A stretch of DNA of 62,673 bases from an uncultured Granulosicoccus sp. (GTDB lineage: Bacteria > Pseudomonadota > Gammaproteobacteria > Granulosicoccales > Granulosicoccaceae), in the NCBI GenBank assembly GCA_947495035.1, contig CANLXI010000038.1, forward strand, positions 1 through 62,673. Reading direction: 5' to 3'. Numbering within the stretch: position 1 is the stretch's first letter; each line of letters starts with the position of its first letter. The notes under the pieces were generated by a model, which was not told where the DNA came from, did no database searches, and saw only the letters and a program-made list of their open reading frames with translations. Both the position numbers and the translations under genes were made by a program. Of this stretch, positions 17,922 to 27,976 are shown one piece after another.

Positions 17922-19472
17922 TTGAACCGGATAAACGCATTGCCACCGTGTCCCTCCCGGTGCAGGAACCCACTCGGCACCAGAGTCCAGAGTGTGCTGG
18001 CAATCAGTTGCCTGTTGCTTGCTGGCCTTGCCGGACATCCGACGGCATACGCAGCCGGTGCCAAGACCCTGGACTCGACACTCGGCTTCAGCGATTGCTC
18101 CATCGGTAATGGGGCTGCAAAGCTGGTCGCCCAATGCACGACCTTGTCTGTGCCATTGAACCCCGAAGCCGCCGACTCCGGCAGCCTGGCGCTATCCATC
18201 GCTCGTATACCAGCTCGCAGACAATCCGCATCTACCGACGCTTTCACGTTGCTGGCAGGAGGGCCGGGCCAATCGGCAATCGAGTCGTTTCCGGCAGTGG
18301 CTTTCGCTTTCCGTCACATCATGCAGGATCATGACGTCATTCTCGTCGATCAGCGTGGCACCGGCGACTCATCGCCTCTTTCCTGCCCGCAGGCGGATGA
18401 TTCGCTGGGCATCGAGTTCGATGACGACACGCAGGTACTCGAAGACGCTGCACAAGCCTGCCTGGAGCAACTGGCGCATGACCCACGTCTGTTCACCAGC
18501 AGCCTGGCCGTCAGGGACCTGGAACACGTCCGTGAAGCACTGGGTGTCTCACAGTGGAACCTCTACGGCATTTCCTATGGGACTCGGGTTGCCCTGCATT
18601 ACCTGCGTCGCTACCCGGACAAGGTACGCACCTTGATACTCGACGCGGTTGTCCCTCCCACGATGGCACTGGGTCCGGACATCGCCCCACTGGCGCAACG
18701 CTCGCTGGATATCATAATCCAGCGCTGCGAGGACTCATCGGGCTGTTTCGAGGCTTTCGGCAATCTGCGCACGGCCACCTCCGAGCTGCTGGCATCACTG
18801 AAGCGTCAACCGCGCAACATCACCTATGAGGATGTTGCCAGCGGCAAACTCAGGACCATGGAATTCACCTGGCAACACCTTGCCGTGACCTTGCGATTAC
18901 TGTCCTACAGCTCGCAGACTGCTTCCATTCTGCCATCCATGCTGCACGAGGCCATTGCCAACGACAATTTTGCACCTCTGGCACGTCAGGCAATGTTGCA
19001 AACGCAAACTCTCGGCAACTCCCTGGCGACGGGCATGCATCACGCGGTCATCTGCACGGAGGATGCACCGTTCATCGCGAATGATGCCGGCAAGCCTGAT
19101 GAGGCCGCTGACAGTTACATGGGTAATCAGGTCGTGTCATCCCTGTTGGCCACCTGCAAGCACTGGCCCGCCGGGATCATGGATGAGGACTTCAGGCAGG
19201 CGGTGCAATCAGACGTACCTGCTCTGATTCTCTCGGGAGAAGCCGACCCCATCACGCCGCCAGGCTATGGCGATGAAGTCGCAGCTTCCCTGAACCAATC
19301 GCGGCATCTCGTCAATCGTGACCAGGGCCATATGCAGGCCCCCTACGGCTGCATGCCGGTTCTGCTGGCGCAGTTCGTCAACACCGCAGATGCGCAGGCT
19401 CTCGATACAAGCTGCCTGGAACGTCAGCGAGTACTGCCTTTTTTCGTCGATGCCAATGGACCGCTACCATGA
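17922..19472 (+). CDS. Secreted alpha/beta hydrolase with TAP-like C-terminal domain
   Basis: The 516-residue protein has an N-terminal signal peptide (hydrophobic core VLAISCLLLAGLAG, cut near AYA44). The alpha/beta hydrolase core shows the oxyanion segment LLAGGPGQS, VDQRGTGDS, the nucleophile elbow YGISYGTR (S218), the acid in SGEADPITPP and the His in DQGHMQ, as in tripeptidyl/prolyl aminopeptidase-like family members. It therefore probably cleaves small peptides or esters in the periplasm. The start is a TTG (17922) and remains uncertain. Its stop overlaps the ATG of the ABC ATPase by 4 bp, so it forms one operon with the NatA-NatB pair. Confidence 0.83.
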   Translation: MNRINALPPCPSRCRNPLGTRVQSVLAISCLLLAGLAGHPTAYAAGAKTLDSTLGFSDCSIGNGAAKLVAQCTTLSVPLNPEAADSGSLALSIARIPARRQSASTDAFTLLAGGPGQSAIESFPAVAFAFRHIMQDHDVILVDQRGTGDSSPLSCPQADDSLGIEFDDDTQVLEDAAQACLEQLAHDPRLFTSSLAVRDLEHVREALGVSQWNLYGISYGTRVALHYLRRYPDKVRTLILDAVVPPTMALGPDIAPLAQRSLDIIIQRCEDSSGCFEAFGNLRTATSELLASLKRQPRNITYEDVASGKLRTMEFTWQHLAVTLRLLSYSSQTASILPSMLHEAIANDNFAPLARQAMLQTQTLGNSLATGMHHAVICTEDAPFIANDAGKPDEAADSYMGNQVVSSLLATCKHWPAGIMDEDFRQAVQSDVPALILSGEADPITPPGYGDEVAASLNQSRHLVNRDQGHMQAPYGCMPVLLAQFVNTADAQALDTSCLERQRVLPFFVDANGPLP

Positions 19473-20275
19473 TCGTCGTCGAGGATCTGCACAAGAGCTT
19501 CAAACGTCCCGGTGGTCGCACCTTCAGACTGCCCTTCGGCAAGAACAGGCGCTCGGCCACGGCTGAGGCTGACCGCGTCGTTGCCGTCAACTCGGTCAGT
19601 TTCACAGCCGATGATGGAAGAATCACCGGCTTGCTCGGCCCTAACGGTGCCGGCAAATCGACAACACTGCGCATGCTTGCAACACTCATCAGACCGGATC
19701 GTGGAAGCGCTCGCGTCGATGGGCATGAAGTGACTCGCGATGTACTGGCCGTCCGACAGCATCTGGGGTTCATGCCGCACAATGCCGGTATCTACCCGAG
19801 GCTCAGTGCTCGCGAGAACATCAGCTACTATGCGCGTCTGTGCGGACTGGACAGGCAGCACGCCGCCCAACGGGTCGGTCAACTGATCGAACAACTGGAC
19901 ATGGGCGGCTTCGCCGACCGACGAGCCACCGGTTTTTCCCAGGGTCAGAAAACCAAGGTCGCCCTGGCCAGAGCACTGGCGCACCGACCACAAACCATCA
20001 TGCTGGATGAACCCACCAACGGGCTGGACGTCATGGCCACACGAGGCCTGCGGGAGATCATTCGCCAACTGGCCGCGGATGGCCATTGCATCGTGTTTTC
20101 GAGTCACATCATGCAGGAGGTGGCTGCCCTGTGCGACCACATCGCCATCATCTCCAACGGCAGCATTGCCATGCAGGATTCCCTGGCAGGCATTCTGCAA
20201 CGCACCGGTGAAAACGATCTGGAAGATGCCTTTGTCAAGGCTACCCGGAATCTGACCACGGAGACGCAACGATGA
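19469..20275 (+). CDS. natA: NatA-like ABC transporter ATPase
   Basis: The 268-residue ATPase has Walker A GPNGAGKST, the signature variant FSQGQ instead of LSGGQ, Walker B TIMLDEPTNGLDV and the switch His in SSHIMQEV. This set is typical of the NatA/CcmA-type exporters. It overlaps the hydrolase gene upstream and the permease gene downstream by 4 bp each. In characterised homologues NatAB exports Na+; the substrate here may differ because of the linked peptidase-like hydrolase. Confidence 0.88.
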   Translation: MIVVEDLHKSFKRPGGRTFRLPFGKNRRSATAEADRVVAVNSVSFTADDGRITGLLGPNGAGKSTTLRMLATLIRPDRGSARVDGHEVTRDVLAVRQHLGFMPHNAGIYPRLSARENISYYARLCGLDRQHAAQRVGQLIEQLDMGGFADRRATGFSQGQKTKVALARALAHRPQTIMLDEPTNGLDVMATRGLREIIRQLAADGHCIVFSSHIMQEVAALCDHIAIISNGSIAMQDSLAGILQRTGENDLEDAFVKATRNLTTETQR

Positions 20276-21438
20276 GCCTGTTCATCGTCATGTTCAAGGA
20301 GATCGTCGATAATCTGCGCGATCGCCAGACCGTCTTCTATGCACTGCTGTTCGGTCCCATTCTGCTGCCATTGCTGCTGGGCGGCTCGCTGGTGGCCAGT
20401 TTCAAGCAATTATCCATCGACTTCGACGAAGTCACATCACTGAACGTTCTGCATGCCGAACGTGCCCCTCGCTTGATGGATTTCCTGCACAGCCACAATA
20501 TCGATGTACTCGACGCACCTGACGAGGTACAGAGAAGCGTCAGACGTGGGGACGTACTTGTTGTATTGGAAATACCCGATGACTTTGCCGAACAGCTCAG
20601 AGCAGGCAGACCCGCCCCGTTGACACTGCATGTGAACAGTGCCGACAAGGCGTCGAGCAAGGCTGCCAGACGTGTACAGGCCATTCTTTCGGTCTATGAA
20701 CGTACATTGAACAACCTCCGACTGCAACATCGCGGGATTGATCCCGCGACCTTCGACAGTCTCAATCTGGTGGAGAACGACGTCTCCAGCGACGGCAGCA
20801 ACGGCCAGTTGCTGGCATCCATCCTGCCGTTCCTGTTCATCATGTCCATGGTCATGGGTGGGTTCTATCTCGCCATCGACACCACCGCCGGTGAACGGGA
20901 ACGACAGTCACTGGAGCCCTTGTTGAGCCTGCCCCTGAAGCGTAGTGCAGTCGTCTTCGGCAAATACGGGGCAACGCTGTGCTTCGTGACATTGTCCGGC
21001 TTGCTCACGGCTGTCAGCATCTACACACTGTTCCGCCTGTTCCCCGTTGAATTGATGGGAGGGCAGATTCGCTTTGACGGCCATACCCTGGCGCATGCCT
21101 TTCTGCTGGCCAGCCCTTTGCTGCCGTTCATCTCCGCTCTGCTGATTACCGTCTCCGCCGTGACACGCAGTACCAAGGAGGCACAGACCTATCTGGGGCT
21201 CATGATGATGGTGCCCATGGCACCATTCTTCCTGTTGCAGTTCCTCTCGGTCAGATCGACCATGATGACCATGCCGATGCCCATGCTCAGTCAGTATCAA
21301 CTGCTGGAAAGTGCGGTGCTGGGAGACAGCATCCCGCTCTTGCATGTTCTGTTGTCGGTGAGTGGCACGCTGGCAGCGACGCTCCTGCTGCTGATGCTCG
21401 CCAGCCGGCTTTATCAGCGAGAGGGCCTGCTCGACTGA
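20272..21438 (+). CDS. natB: NatB-like ABC-2 permease
   Basis: This 388-residue permease has one N-terminal membrane helix (about 22-42), a large extracytoplasmic domain (about 45-180) and a cluster of five helices from about 182 to 385, the ABC-2 layout of NatB. The conserved TTAGERERQSLEPLLSLP motif lies at about residues 204-221. It pairs with the ATPase encoded just upstream (4-bp overlap). It ends convergently with the CoA ligase gene. Confidence 0.87.
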   Translation: MSLFIVMFKEIVDNLRDRQTVFYALLFGPILLPLLLGGSLVASFKQLSIDFDEVTSLNVLHAERAPRLMDFLHSHNIDVLDAPDEVQRSVRRGDVLVVLEIPDDFAEQLRAGRPAPLTLHVNSADKASSKAARRVQAILSVYERTLNNLRLQHRGIDPATFDSLNLVENDVSSDGSNGQLLASILPFLFIMSMVMGGFYLAIDTTAGERERQSLEPLLSLPLKRSAVVFGKYGATLCFVTLSGLLTAVSIYTLFRLFPVELMGGQIRFDGHTLAHAFLLASPLLPFISALLITVSAVTRSTKEAQTYLGLMMMVPMAPFFLLQFLSVRSTMMTMPMPMLSQYQLLESAVLGDSIPLLHVLLSVSGTLAATLLLLMLASRLYQREGLLD

Positions 21439-21513
21439 GACTTCCGAGCACCACCCTCACTTCCTGCATGGTTTGCAGAAGCACGACAATTGACGCCACA
21501 CACGGCGCAAGCA

Positions 21514-23121
21514 TCAGATCGAATCGAACAATTCCGCCAGCTTCTTGCGCTGGATCTTGCCGGAAGGCCCCTTGGGCAGCTCATCGAGAAAGTGGATGCG
21601 ATCCGGACACTTGAACTTGCCGACACTATCGCAACACAAGGCCAGCAACTGCTCTTCATTCACCAGAGACGATGACTTCAGACTGACGGCTGCTTCCACC
21701 CGCTGCCCGAAATCCCTGCACGTTCTGGCAAAGGCGGCGGCCTCCACCACGTCGGCATGCTGATACAGAGCGTCATCGATTTCCCGTGGAGCGATATTCT
21801 CTCCCCCCTTGATGATCAGCTCCTTGAGACGACCGGTGATGAACAGAAATCCCTCGTCATCCAGCTTGCCCAGGTCGCCACTGCGGAACCAACCGCCAGG
21901 CAGCAATGCTTCGCTGGTGGCCTCTTCATTCTTGAAATAACGCTGCATGACATTGCTTCCCCGAATCATCAGCTCCCCTTCCTCACCCGCTGTCAGTTCC
22001 TGCAAGTCGGCATTCACGATTCGCAGTTCATCGCCAACGGCAATGCCCGGCGAACCCAGTTTGCGCTTTCCAGGCGGCATGGGATTGCTGCTGATCTGTG
22101 CGGCCGTTTCAGTCAGGCCCATGGTCTCTATCAGTGGAACAGCAAAGTGCCTTTCGAAGCTTTCGTGCACGTCGGGCGACAAGGGCGCTGACGCGGAGCG
22201 TCCGAAACGCAGGAACGGACGTTCCACGGGAGCTCCGGCATCGCGCAAGAGATAGGCGATCTGCGTGGGCACCACGCTGAACCAGCTGCACTGGTAGTGA
22301 TCCACCCACTCCCAGAACCCACGGGTAGAGAACCGCTGAGGCATGACCACCGAGCCACCGCTGACCAGTGGTCCGAAGAGCGTCACGCACAAGCCGTTTA
22401 TGTGGTACAGAGGCAGAACACACAGCGCCCGATCGCCAGCATTCAGCTGATGACCCAGACTGACGTTGTAGCCTCCGGCAAGCAGATTGCTGTGGCTCAA
22501 GACCACCCCCTTGGGACGCCCCGTCGTACCACTGGTGTACATGAGAATCCCGTCACTCGTGGGTCCCACGTTCGTCTCTGTGCATTTTCTGTCGCTAGCC
22601 ATTGCAGCCTGTGCCGCGACATCAGAAGCAACAGAGTCATCGCTTGCCGAATCGACAAGCGTGCACTCATCCAGCCAGGCATCACTGGCAATGACGATAT
22701 CGGGTCGGCCATCATGGCCTTGACCCACACACTGCTCATGATAAGCCTCGCATTGCAGAGCGTCAGCAATCAGAGGCTCATGCTCGGCTTGCGTCAGAAT
22801 CAAACGGCTTTCGGAATGCGATAATACATAGCCGATGATATCCCGGCCAGCCACCAGGTTGACCGCCACTGCGCGGTAGCCACCGTACAACAAGCCAAGC
22901 AAGGTGACTACGCAGCAGCGACCATTCTGCATGGCATAGGCCACACTCTCCCCAGGGGCTATGCCTCTGGCGGCCACGAAATCGGCCACTGCGCGCACCT
23001 CGCGCAGCAAGCCCCTGAAGTCGAGTTGCTTTCCATTTTCCACGTCGAGCAGGTAGGTCGCCTCGCCATCAGTGGCCGCACGGGCTTCGACAAGGTCACG
23101 AACCGATCCATGATTTTTCAT
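21514..23121 (-). CDS. sauT: AMP-forming acyl-CoA ligase, probable sulfoacetate-CoA ligase (SauT-like)
   Basis: This ANL-superfamily ligase of 535 residues activates a carboxylic acid to its CoA thioester through an acyl-AMP. Visible are the P-loop YTSGTTGRPKG, the MGLTETA motif, the SGDLGKLDDEGFLF motif, GRLKELIIKGGENI and the catalytic Lys region GPSGKIQRKKL. The ATG at 23121 gives a family-like N-terminus; a GTG at 23211 would add 30 poorly conserved residues. It is the last gene of an operon with an acylating aldehyde dehydrogenase and a tripartite importer. That pairing is known from the sau (sulfoacetate) pathway, where SauT forms sulfoacetyl-CoA and SauS reduces it. The substrate assignment is inference. 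Confidence 0.65.
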   Translation of the reverse strand: MKNHGSVRDLVEARAATDGEATYLLDVENGKQLDFRGLLREVRAVADFVAARGIAPGESVAYAMQNGRCCVVTLLGLLYGGYRAVAVNLVAGRDIIGYVLSHSESRLILTQAEHEPLIADALQCEAYHEQCVGQGHDGRPDIVIASDAWLDECTLVDSASDDSVASDVAAQAAMASDRKCTETNVGPTSDGILMYTSGTTGRPKGVVLSHSNLLAGGYNVSLGHQLNAGDRALCVLPLYHINGLCVTLFGPLVSGGSVVMPQRFSTRGFWEWVDHYQCSWFSVVPTQIAYLLRDAGAPVERPFLRFGRSASAPLSPDVHESFERHFAVPLIETMGLTETAAQISSNPMPPGKRKLGSPGIAVGDELRIVNADLQELTAGEEGELMIRGSNVMQRYFKNEEATSEALLPGGWFRSGDLGKLDDEGFLFITGRLKELIIKGGENIAPREIDDALYQHADVVEAAAFARTCRDFGQRVEAAVSLKSSSLVNEEQLLALCCDSVGKFKCPDRIHFLDELPKGPSGKIQRKKLAELFDSI

Positions 23122-23264
23122 AGCGAGAGCAGAATCAGACAGGTTTTTTGAAAGAGGATGGGACACCGACAAAACGCCATTCAGGCAATCGATTGCCGAG
23201 GATCTGTCCACAGGAAACGGCGTGGCGATTCGTGGGAACAGCAGGCGTTGTCGGTGTCGCCGTC

Positions 23265-23287
23265 AGGTGTCAGGTGTCAGGTGTCAG
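23265..23287. repeat. Short octamer tandem repeat (caggtgt)
   Basis: Three to four copies of a gtcaggt/caggtgt unit lie between the aldehyde dehydrogenase stop and the CoA ligase start. It is a small, non-coding simple repeat. Confidence 0.6.
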
Positions 23288-23293
23288 CGAGAA

Positions 23294-24730
23294 TCAGCGA
23301 CCCGCCACCGCCCAGTACTGGTCGAACACCTCATCCACCGTGGGCTCCCGGGCGGCTATGGGTCGCACGATGCGCGTAATATTCATGAAATGGCGGTAGT
23401 GCAGATTGCTGTCGATGGAGTTTCCTCCCCAACTGCCACAGCCCATGGACAGCGAGAACGGCAGGCCATTTTCAAACGAACCACCCGTGGCGAAGCAATG
23501 CGCCTGATTGACGATGATTCGGCAGGTAGGCAGCGTCTCGCCCAGGTGCCGAGCCCGCGCATCATCCCGACTGTGCAATCCCACCGAGTGACCCGCCCCC
23601 TGAAAATGCAAGACCTCAGCGGTTTTCTCGAGCGCAGCTTCGAAGTCGTCCACCACGTACAGGGTCAGTGCCAGTGACAGCTTTTCTCCGGACTCCGGCG
23701 CTGCCGCCCCCACCGCATCACCTGGCAAGACGACAAACCTTGCAGTTTCCGGCTCGGCAACGTCGACGCCGGCAACCTTGAGAAAAACGTCGATATCCTT
23801 GGCAATCATGTGGCGATTGAGGTGACCCTGATCGAACAGAGCACTCTTGACGGCCTCGGCTTGCTGCTCATTCAGGCACCTGCCACCCACCGCATGCATC
23901 TCCTTGAGAAAGTCCTCCAGCACGCTACGCACAACGATGACGACATTTTCAGAGCTGCAGGACGTGGCGTTGTCGAATGTCTTCGACGCTGCGATCCTGC
24001 TCGCGGCCATGGCCAGGTCCGCCGTCTCGTCGACAATGACCGTGGCATTGCCGGCTCCGACGCCGATGGCAGGGGTGCCGGATTCATAGGCACGACGGAC
24101 ATTGTCCTGACTTCCCGTCACGATGATCAGATCGACGGCCTCCATCAATCGCTGTGTCTTGACCTTCGACGAGGGTGCAGGAACCATCTGTACCAGGTCA
24201 TGATCGATACCCAGCTTGTCGAACTCGGCATGGATGTGGTCAAGCAAGACAGCACAGACTTCCACACCCTTGGGCGAAGGTGACAGGATGATGGCATTGC
24301 CGCACTTGAGCGCATTGATGACATTGTTTGCAGGGGTGGCGGCCGGATTGGTAGACGGCACCACCGCACCCACCACGCCAATGGGCCGCGCAATTTCCGT
24401 CAGACCCAGCTCCGCTTGCTCGCGAATGACACCAACCGTGGGCACATCGGCGATATCACGCAACAGCCCCAGCGTCTTGCGATGATTCTTTGTCATCTTG
24501 TCCTGTACATTGCCCAGCCCGGTCTGTTCGACCGCCTGCCGGGACAGCGCCTCATTACGCGCTGGCTCCATCAGCGCCCAGGCAGCAGCCAGCGCTGCCA
24601 TGTCGAAACGGGCCTGATCGGCCCCCAATGCATATCGCTGCTGTGCAATACGAGCACGTGCAATCAGCGCGTCAACCTGCGCCTGCTCGTTGGCGATGGT
24701 GTTCATGGTTTGTGTCGAATCAGCGGCCAT
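23294..24730 (-). CDS. sauS: CoA-acylating aldehyde dehydrogenase, probable sulfoacetaldehyde dehydrogenase (SauS-like)
   Basis: This 478-residue enzyme of the acylating aldehyde dehydrogenase group (EutE/AdhE-like) interconverts an acyl-CoA and its aldehyde. The catalytic Cys is C258 in NATSCSSEN; the cofactor region PIGVVGAVVPSTNPAATP and the terminal HCFATGGSFENGLPFSLSMG segment fit the SauS-type branch. It is 15 bp downstream of tctC with a good ribosome site (gggaga) and is followed by the CoA ligase. Together the two would turn sulfoacetate into sulfoacetaldehyde. Xsc and Pta, needed for the next steps, are not in the window. Another short carboxylate remains possible. Confidence 0.7.
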   Translation of the reverse strand: MAADSTQTMNTIANEQAQVDALIARARIAQQRYALGADQARFDMAALAAAWALMEPARNEALSRQAVEQTGLGNVQDKMTKNHRKTLGLLRDIADVPTVGVIREQAELGLTEIARPIGVVGAVVPSTNPAATPANNVINALKCGNAIILSPSPKGVEVCAVLLDHIHAEFDKLGIDHDLVQMVPAPSSKVKTQRLMEAVDLIIVTGSQDNVRRAYESGTPAIGVGAGNATVIVDETADLAMAASRIAASKTFDNATSCSSENVVIVVRSVLEDFLKEMHAVGGRCLNEQQAEAVKSALFDQGHLNRHMIAKDIDVFLKVAGVDVAEPETARFVVLPGDAVGAAAPESGEKLSLALTLYVVDDFEAALEKTAEVLHFQGAGHSVGLHSRDDARARHLGETLPTCRIIVNQAHCFATGGSFENGLPFSLSMGCGSWGGNSIDSNLHYRHFMNITRIVRPIAAREPTVDEVFDQYWAVAGR

Positions 24731-24745
24731 AGTCGTGTCTCCCGA

Positions 24746-25717
24746 TCAAAGATTTGCCAACAGGTCGTTCAGGGTCTCTTGCCGAGCCGCCCACATGGCC
24801 TGCACCTCTTCCCGGTTCATGACTTGCACACCTGAACCACCTGCAGCCATCTGCTCGGCCACCTTGGGGTCGGAAAACATGTCAGGCACTCGGGCGGCCA
24901 GAAAGTCGATCACCGACGCCGGCGTGTCCGCGGGTACCATGAAACCGCGATAGTTCACTGACGCGTTGTCTACCTCATAACCTGCTTCCATCAGTGTCGG
25001 CACATCGGGCAGGAACTGCTCGGAACGCTGGGTGTCCGCGACCGCCAGAATCTTCACATTGCCTGCTTCACGGGCGCGATAGGCATCTGACAGATTGTTG
25101 ATTCCAGCCACGACATTGCCGGCAATGACGGCCTTCATGGCCGCAGCACCACCTCCCTTGGTAGGGATATACGCCAGTTTTCCGCCAATGGCTTTCTGTA
25201 TCTGCAGAGCCGCGATGTGGTGTCCGACATACAGCCCTGCCCCGGACACGGTGACCTTGCCGGGGTTCTCCGCCGCATGTTCCAGTAACTCCTGAATGCT
25301 GTTGAACTCACTGTCGGCTGCCACGACAACGACCGCAGGGTCAGCCCCCCAGTTGGCAATCGGTTCGAAGGAGTCGGCGTCATACCGGACTCCGCCTTCG
25401 ATGGACTGTGCGAGAAAGTGGGGAACATTGTAGGCCGCCAGGGTATAGCCATCGGCTTCGGCGTCAGAGGCAAACCAGTTCCAGCCGACTCGTCCTCCGG
25501 CACCGGGTTTGTTGATGACCACGATCGGCTCACCGAGATAATTCTCGTTGTTCGCCATCATCGATACCAGGCGCGCCTGAAAATCCGTCGCGCCACCAGC
25601 GCCATAGGACACCATCAGCGACACCGGCCTTTCAGGATAGTCGTCGGCCATGGTTTGGGTTGCACCGAGCAACGTGGATACGGCCAACAATGCGGTTCCG
25701 ATAAAACGCTTCCTCAT
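24746..25717 (-). CDS. tctC: TctC/Bug-family periplasmic binding protein (copy 1)
   Basis: This 323-residue protein has a signal peptide (KRFIGTALLAVSTLLGATQ, cut after MAD/near DDYPERP). Family blocks include SYGAGGATDFQARL, KPGAGGRVGWNWFA, LAYIPTKGGGAA and VPTLMEAGYEV. It binds a small carboxylate for the TctAB permease. The ATG at 25717 is chosen because ggagaag lies 6 bp upstream and a signal peptide follows; the frame is open for 62 further upstream codons. It is nearly the same protein as the orphan copy at 29167-30141. Confidence 0.9.
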   Translation of the reverse strand: MRKRFIGTALLAVSTLLGATQTMADDYPERPVSLMVSYGAGGATDFQARLVSMMANNENYLGEPIVVINKPGAGGRVGWNWFASDAEADGYTLAAYNVPHFLAQSIEGGVRYDADSFEPIANWGADPAVVVVAADSEFNSIQELLEHAAENPGKVTVSGAGLYVGHHIAALQIQKAIGGKLAYIPTKGGGAAAMKAVIAGNVVAGINNLSDAYRAREAGNVKILAVADTQRSEQFLPDVPTLMEAGYEVDNASVNYRGFMVPADTPASVIDFLAARVPDMFSDPKVAEQMAAGGSGVQVMNREEVQAMWAARQETLNDLLANL

Positions 25718-25905
25718 GATTCTTCTCCGAAATGATGCTGTTTGAATGAATGGTGATGCGTGACGAACACGCCTTTGTGTACCAGCCACGATGGTCTGTT
25801 CATCGAATGGTTGCCGAATACGCGACGGCAGGCGCGGGCAAGGCGCAAGCGACGAGCCTTTGGGCCACATGCGATTTCCTGTCGTGAGTGCCGGTTTCAT
25901 CAAGG

Positions 25906-26406
25906 CTAGATGAACAGGCCGCGAGGAGTCTGCACTTGCAACAGCAGTGAAAACAGGGCGTAGATGACAGACATGAAAGCCGTGGTGACCAGCACTCGCT
26001 TTACCCAGACTGCCAGCGATGCATGCGATGCCGGGTCATACAGACTGTAGATACTCATGAAAGCCAGCCAGGAGGCCGAGTAGAAGCCCAGATACCTGGC
26101 TGCGAAATACACCAGTAGAACAATGACGCACAGACCCGGAGCGATGGCACCAACCCCTTTACGCGTCAGACCGTCTCCGACTCTGGCCAGGCCCAGAGAG
26201 GCTCGAATGAAATTCCATAGCGCCAGCAACAACATCACGCTGGCGATCATGCGAGGAAACAGAAAGGCCTCGGATGGCTCTCGGGTGAAACTGACCCAGG
26301 CAACGATCATGGCCAGCGCCAGTACGGCGGCGGCAGGCACCAGGTGTTGTACACGCGACAGGGGCGCGGTCTCGGCAGTATCAGGATTCAAGGGACACCT
26401 CTGCAT
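25906..26406 (-). CDS. tctB: TctB-family small permease subunit
   Basis: This 166-residue protein has four predicted membrane helices (about 22-42, 48-68, 86-108, 135-157), the layout of the small subunit of tripartite tricarboxylate transporters. It overlaps the end of tctA by 26 bp and precedes tctC after a 188-bp gap. It is probably the membrane partner of the TctA-like subunit. Confidence 0.83.
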   Translation of the reverse strand: MQRCPLNPDTAETAPLSRVQHLVPAAAVLALAMIVAWVSFTREPSEAFLFPRMIASVMLLLALWNFIRASLGLARVGDGLTRKGVGAIAPGLCVIVLLVYFAARYLGFYSASWLAFMSIYSLYDPASHASLAVWVKRVLVTTAFMSVIYALFSLLLQVQTPRGLFI

Positions 26407-27910
26407 TGTTGGATACGATTCGAGCCTTGCGATTGGCCAGATGGGTGCTGAAGAAGCTCCAGCCGATTGACGCCAGCACCAGTGTCAGCAGCAACAGATT
26501 GAGAGTGCCGCTGAGGAAATACTCCGCGGGGCCATTCATGGCATTGGCGATCATGCTGCCCTGTATGAAATTGGCTTCGGCAATGGGTCCGAGTATCAGT
26601 CCCAGCACCAACGGGGCTGCCGAGAAGCCGACTTTTTCCAGCAGGTACATCCCCACGCCCAGAGCCAGCATGATGTAGACATCGCCCATGGATTGCTGCA
26701 CCGAATAGCTGCCGAACAGTGCCAGGATGGTGACCGCTGCAGCCATGATGGGCGGTGGCACATGCGCCACCCTGGCAGCATGGCTGGCTACCCAGATGCC
26801 GAAGATCACCATCAGAATCTGGCCGATGAGCATGGAATTGATGAACGTCCATGCTACGTCAGGGTAGTTGTCGAACAGATCCGAACCGGGAAAGATGCCG
26901 TGTATGAGCAGACCTCCCAGCAATACAGCCGCAGTCGGGCTGCCCGGAATGGACAAGGTCAGCAAAGGCACCAGCGAAGGTCCGACCATCGCATTGTTGG
27001 CGGATTCTGCCGCTATGACACCGGCCGGATTACCCTTGCCGAATGAGTCGGGATCGTTGGAGAACTTGCGGGTCTGGTCGTAAGCCAACAGCCCGGCTAT
27101 CTGCCCTCCCACCCCCGGAATCAGGCCGATGATCGAACCGATTACCGTGCCGATGGACAGGGCTCGCCCATTGGCCCACAACAGTTTCAGGGAATCCAGC
27201 AACGACTGCTTGTGCACGCTGACCGTGGACACCTTGTGCTCGCATCTTCCACGCGCCAGCATTTCGATGACCTGCGGTATTGCAAAAATGCCTATCAATG
27301 CCGTGATGATATTGACACCACCTGTCAGAGAGTCGTGGAATATGAATCTCTGAGCTCCCTGAATATCGTCATAACCGATCATCGACAACCACAGTCCCAG
27401 GCACCCTGACAACAAGCCCTTGACGAAGGAACGCGAGTCCAGCGAGCCGATGACCGTCACACCGAGGATGGCCATCCAGAACAGGTGTGAAGGCCCGAAA
27501 GCCAACGCCCATCGGGATAGCACCGGTGTCAGGAAGATCAGCAGCAGTACACCAACCACCCCGCCCACACCTGAGGCCAGAAAGGACACGTGCAATGCCT
27601 GAGTTCCCCGTCCGGCGCTTGCCATGGCATGCCCATCAAGCGAGGTGGCGATATTGGCTGGAGCCCCTGGAATCTTCAGCAGTATGGCGCTGACTGCGCC
27701 ACCGGCAACCGTCGCGGTGTAGGCCGCCCCCAGCAGAATGAGCCCTTGAGTTGCCGGTAGTTGAAAGGTGAATGGAATTAACAGAGCCACTGCCATGGTG
27801 GGTGACAGCCCGGGCGTTGCCCCCAGTATCAGACCACCGATCGTGCCTCCGAGCAGCAGCATGAAGGACAGAGGTTCGAATACCCCACCGAAATGTTGCA
27901 AAAACTCCAT
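26381..27910 (-). CDS. tctA: TctA-family large permease subunit
   Basis: This 509-residue membrane protein has the TctA signature: GATPGLSPTMAVALLIPFTF near the N-terminus and a second copy-like block GLIPGVGGQIAGLLAYDQ in the middle, then SIPGSPTAAVLLGGLLIHGI. About 11-12 helices are predicted. It carries the ligand delivered by TctC, driven by an ion gradient. It is the first gene of the operon tctA-tctB-tctC-sauS-sauT and divergent from the LacI regulator, with an operator in between. Confidence 0.92.
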   Translation of the reverse strand: MEFLQHFGGVFEPLSFMLLLGGTIGGLILGATPGLSPTMAVALLIPFTFQLPATQGLILLGAAYTATVAGGAVSAILLKIPGAPANIATSLDGHAMASAGRGTQALHVSFLASGVGGVVGVLLLIFLTPVLSRWALAFGPSHLFWMAILGVTVIGSLDSRSFVKGLLSGCLGLWLSMIGYDDIQGAQRFIFHDSLTGGVNIITALIGIFAIPQVIEMLARGRCEHKVSTVSVHKQSLLDSLKLLWANGRALSIGTVIGSIIGLIPGVGGQIAGLLAYDQTRKFSNDPDSFGKGNPAGVIAAESANNAMVGPSLVPLLTLSIPGSPTAAVLLGGLLIHGIFPGSDLFDNYPDVAWTFINSMLIGQILMVIFGIWVASHAARVAHVPPPIMAAAVTILALFGSYSVQQSMGDVYIMLALGVGMYLLEKVGFSAAPLVLGLILGPIAEANFIQGSMIANAMNGPAEYFLSGTLNLLLLTLVLASIGWSFFSTHLANRKARIVSNNAEVSLES

Positions 27911-27962
27911 AGAACTTGTTCCTGTTCGGACCTGATTTCACTGTAAACAATGAAAATAAAAA

Positions 27963-27976
27963 TGCAAACGTTTTCA
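27963..27976. promoter_or_regulatory. LacI-family operator
   Basis: The site TGCAAACGTTTTCA fits the LacI/PurR-family consensus TGNAANCGNTTNCA exactly. It sits between the divergent tctA and lacI-type genes, and is flanked by a wider inverted pair tgaaaat (27951) and attttca (27976), suggesting it controls both directions. Confidence 0.75.
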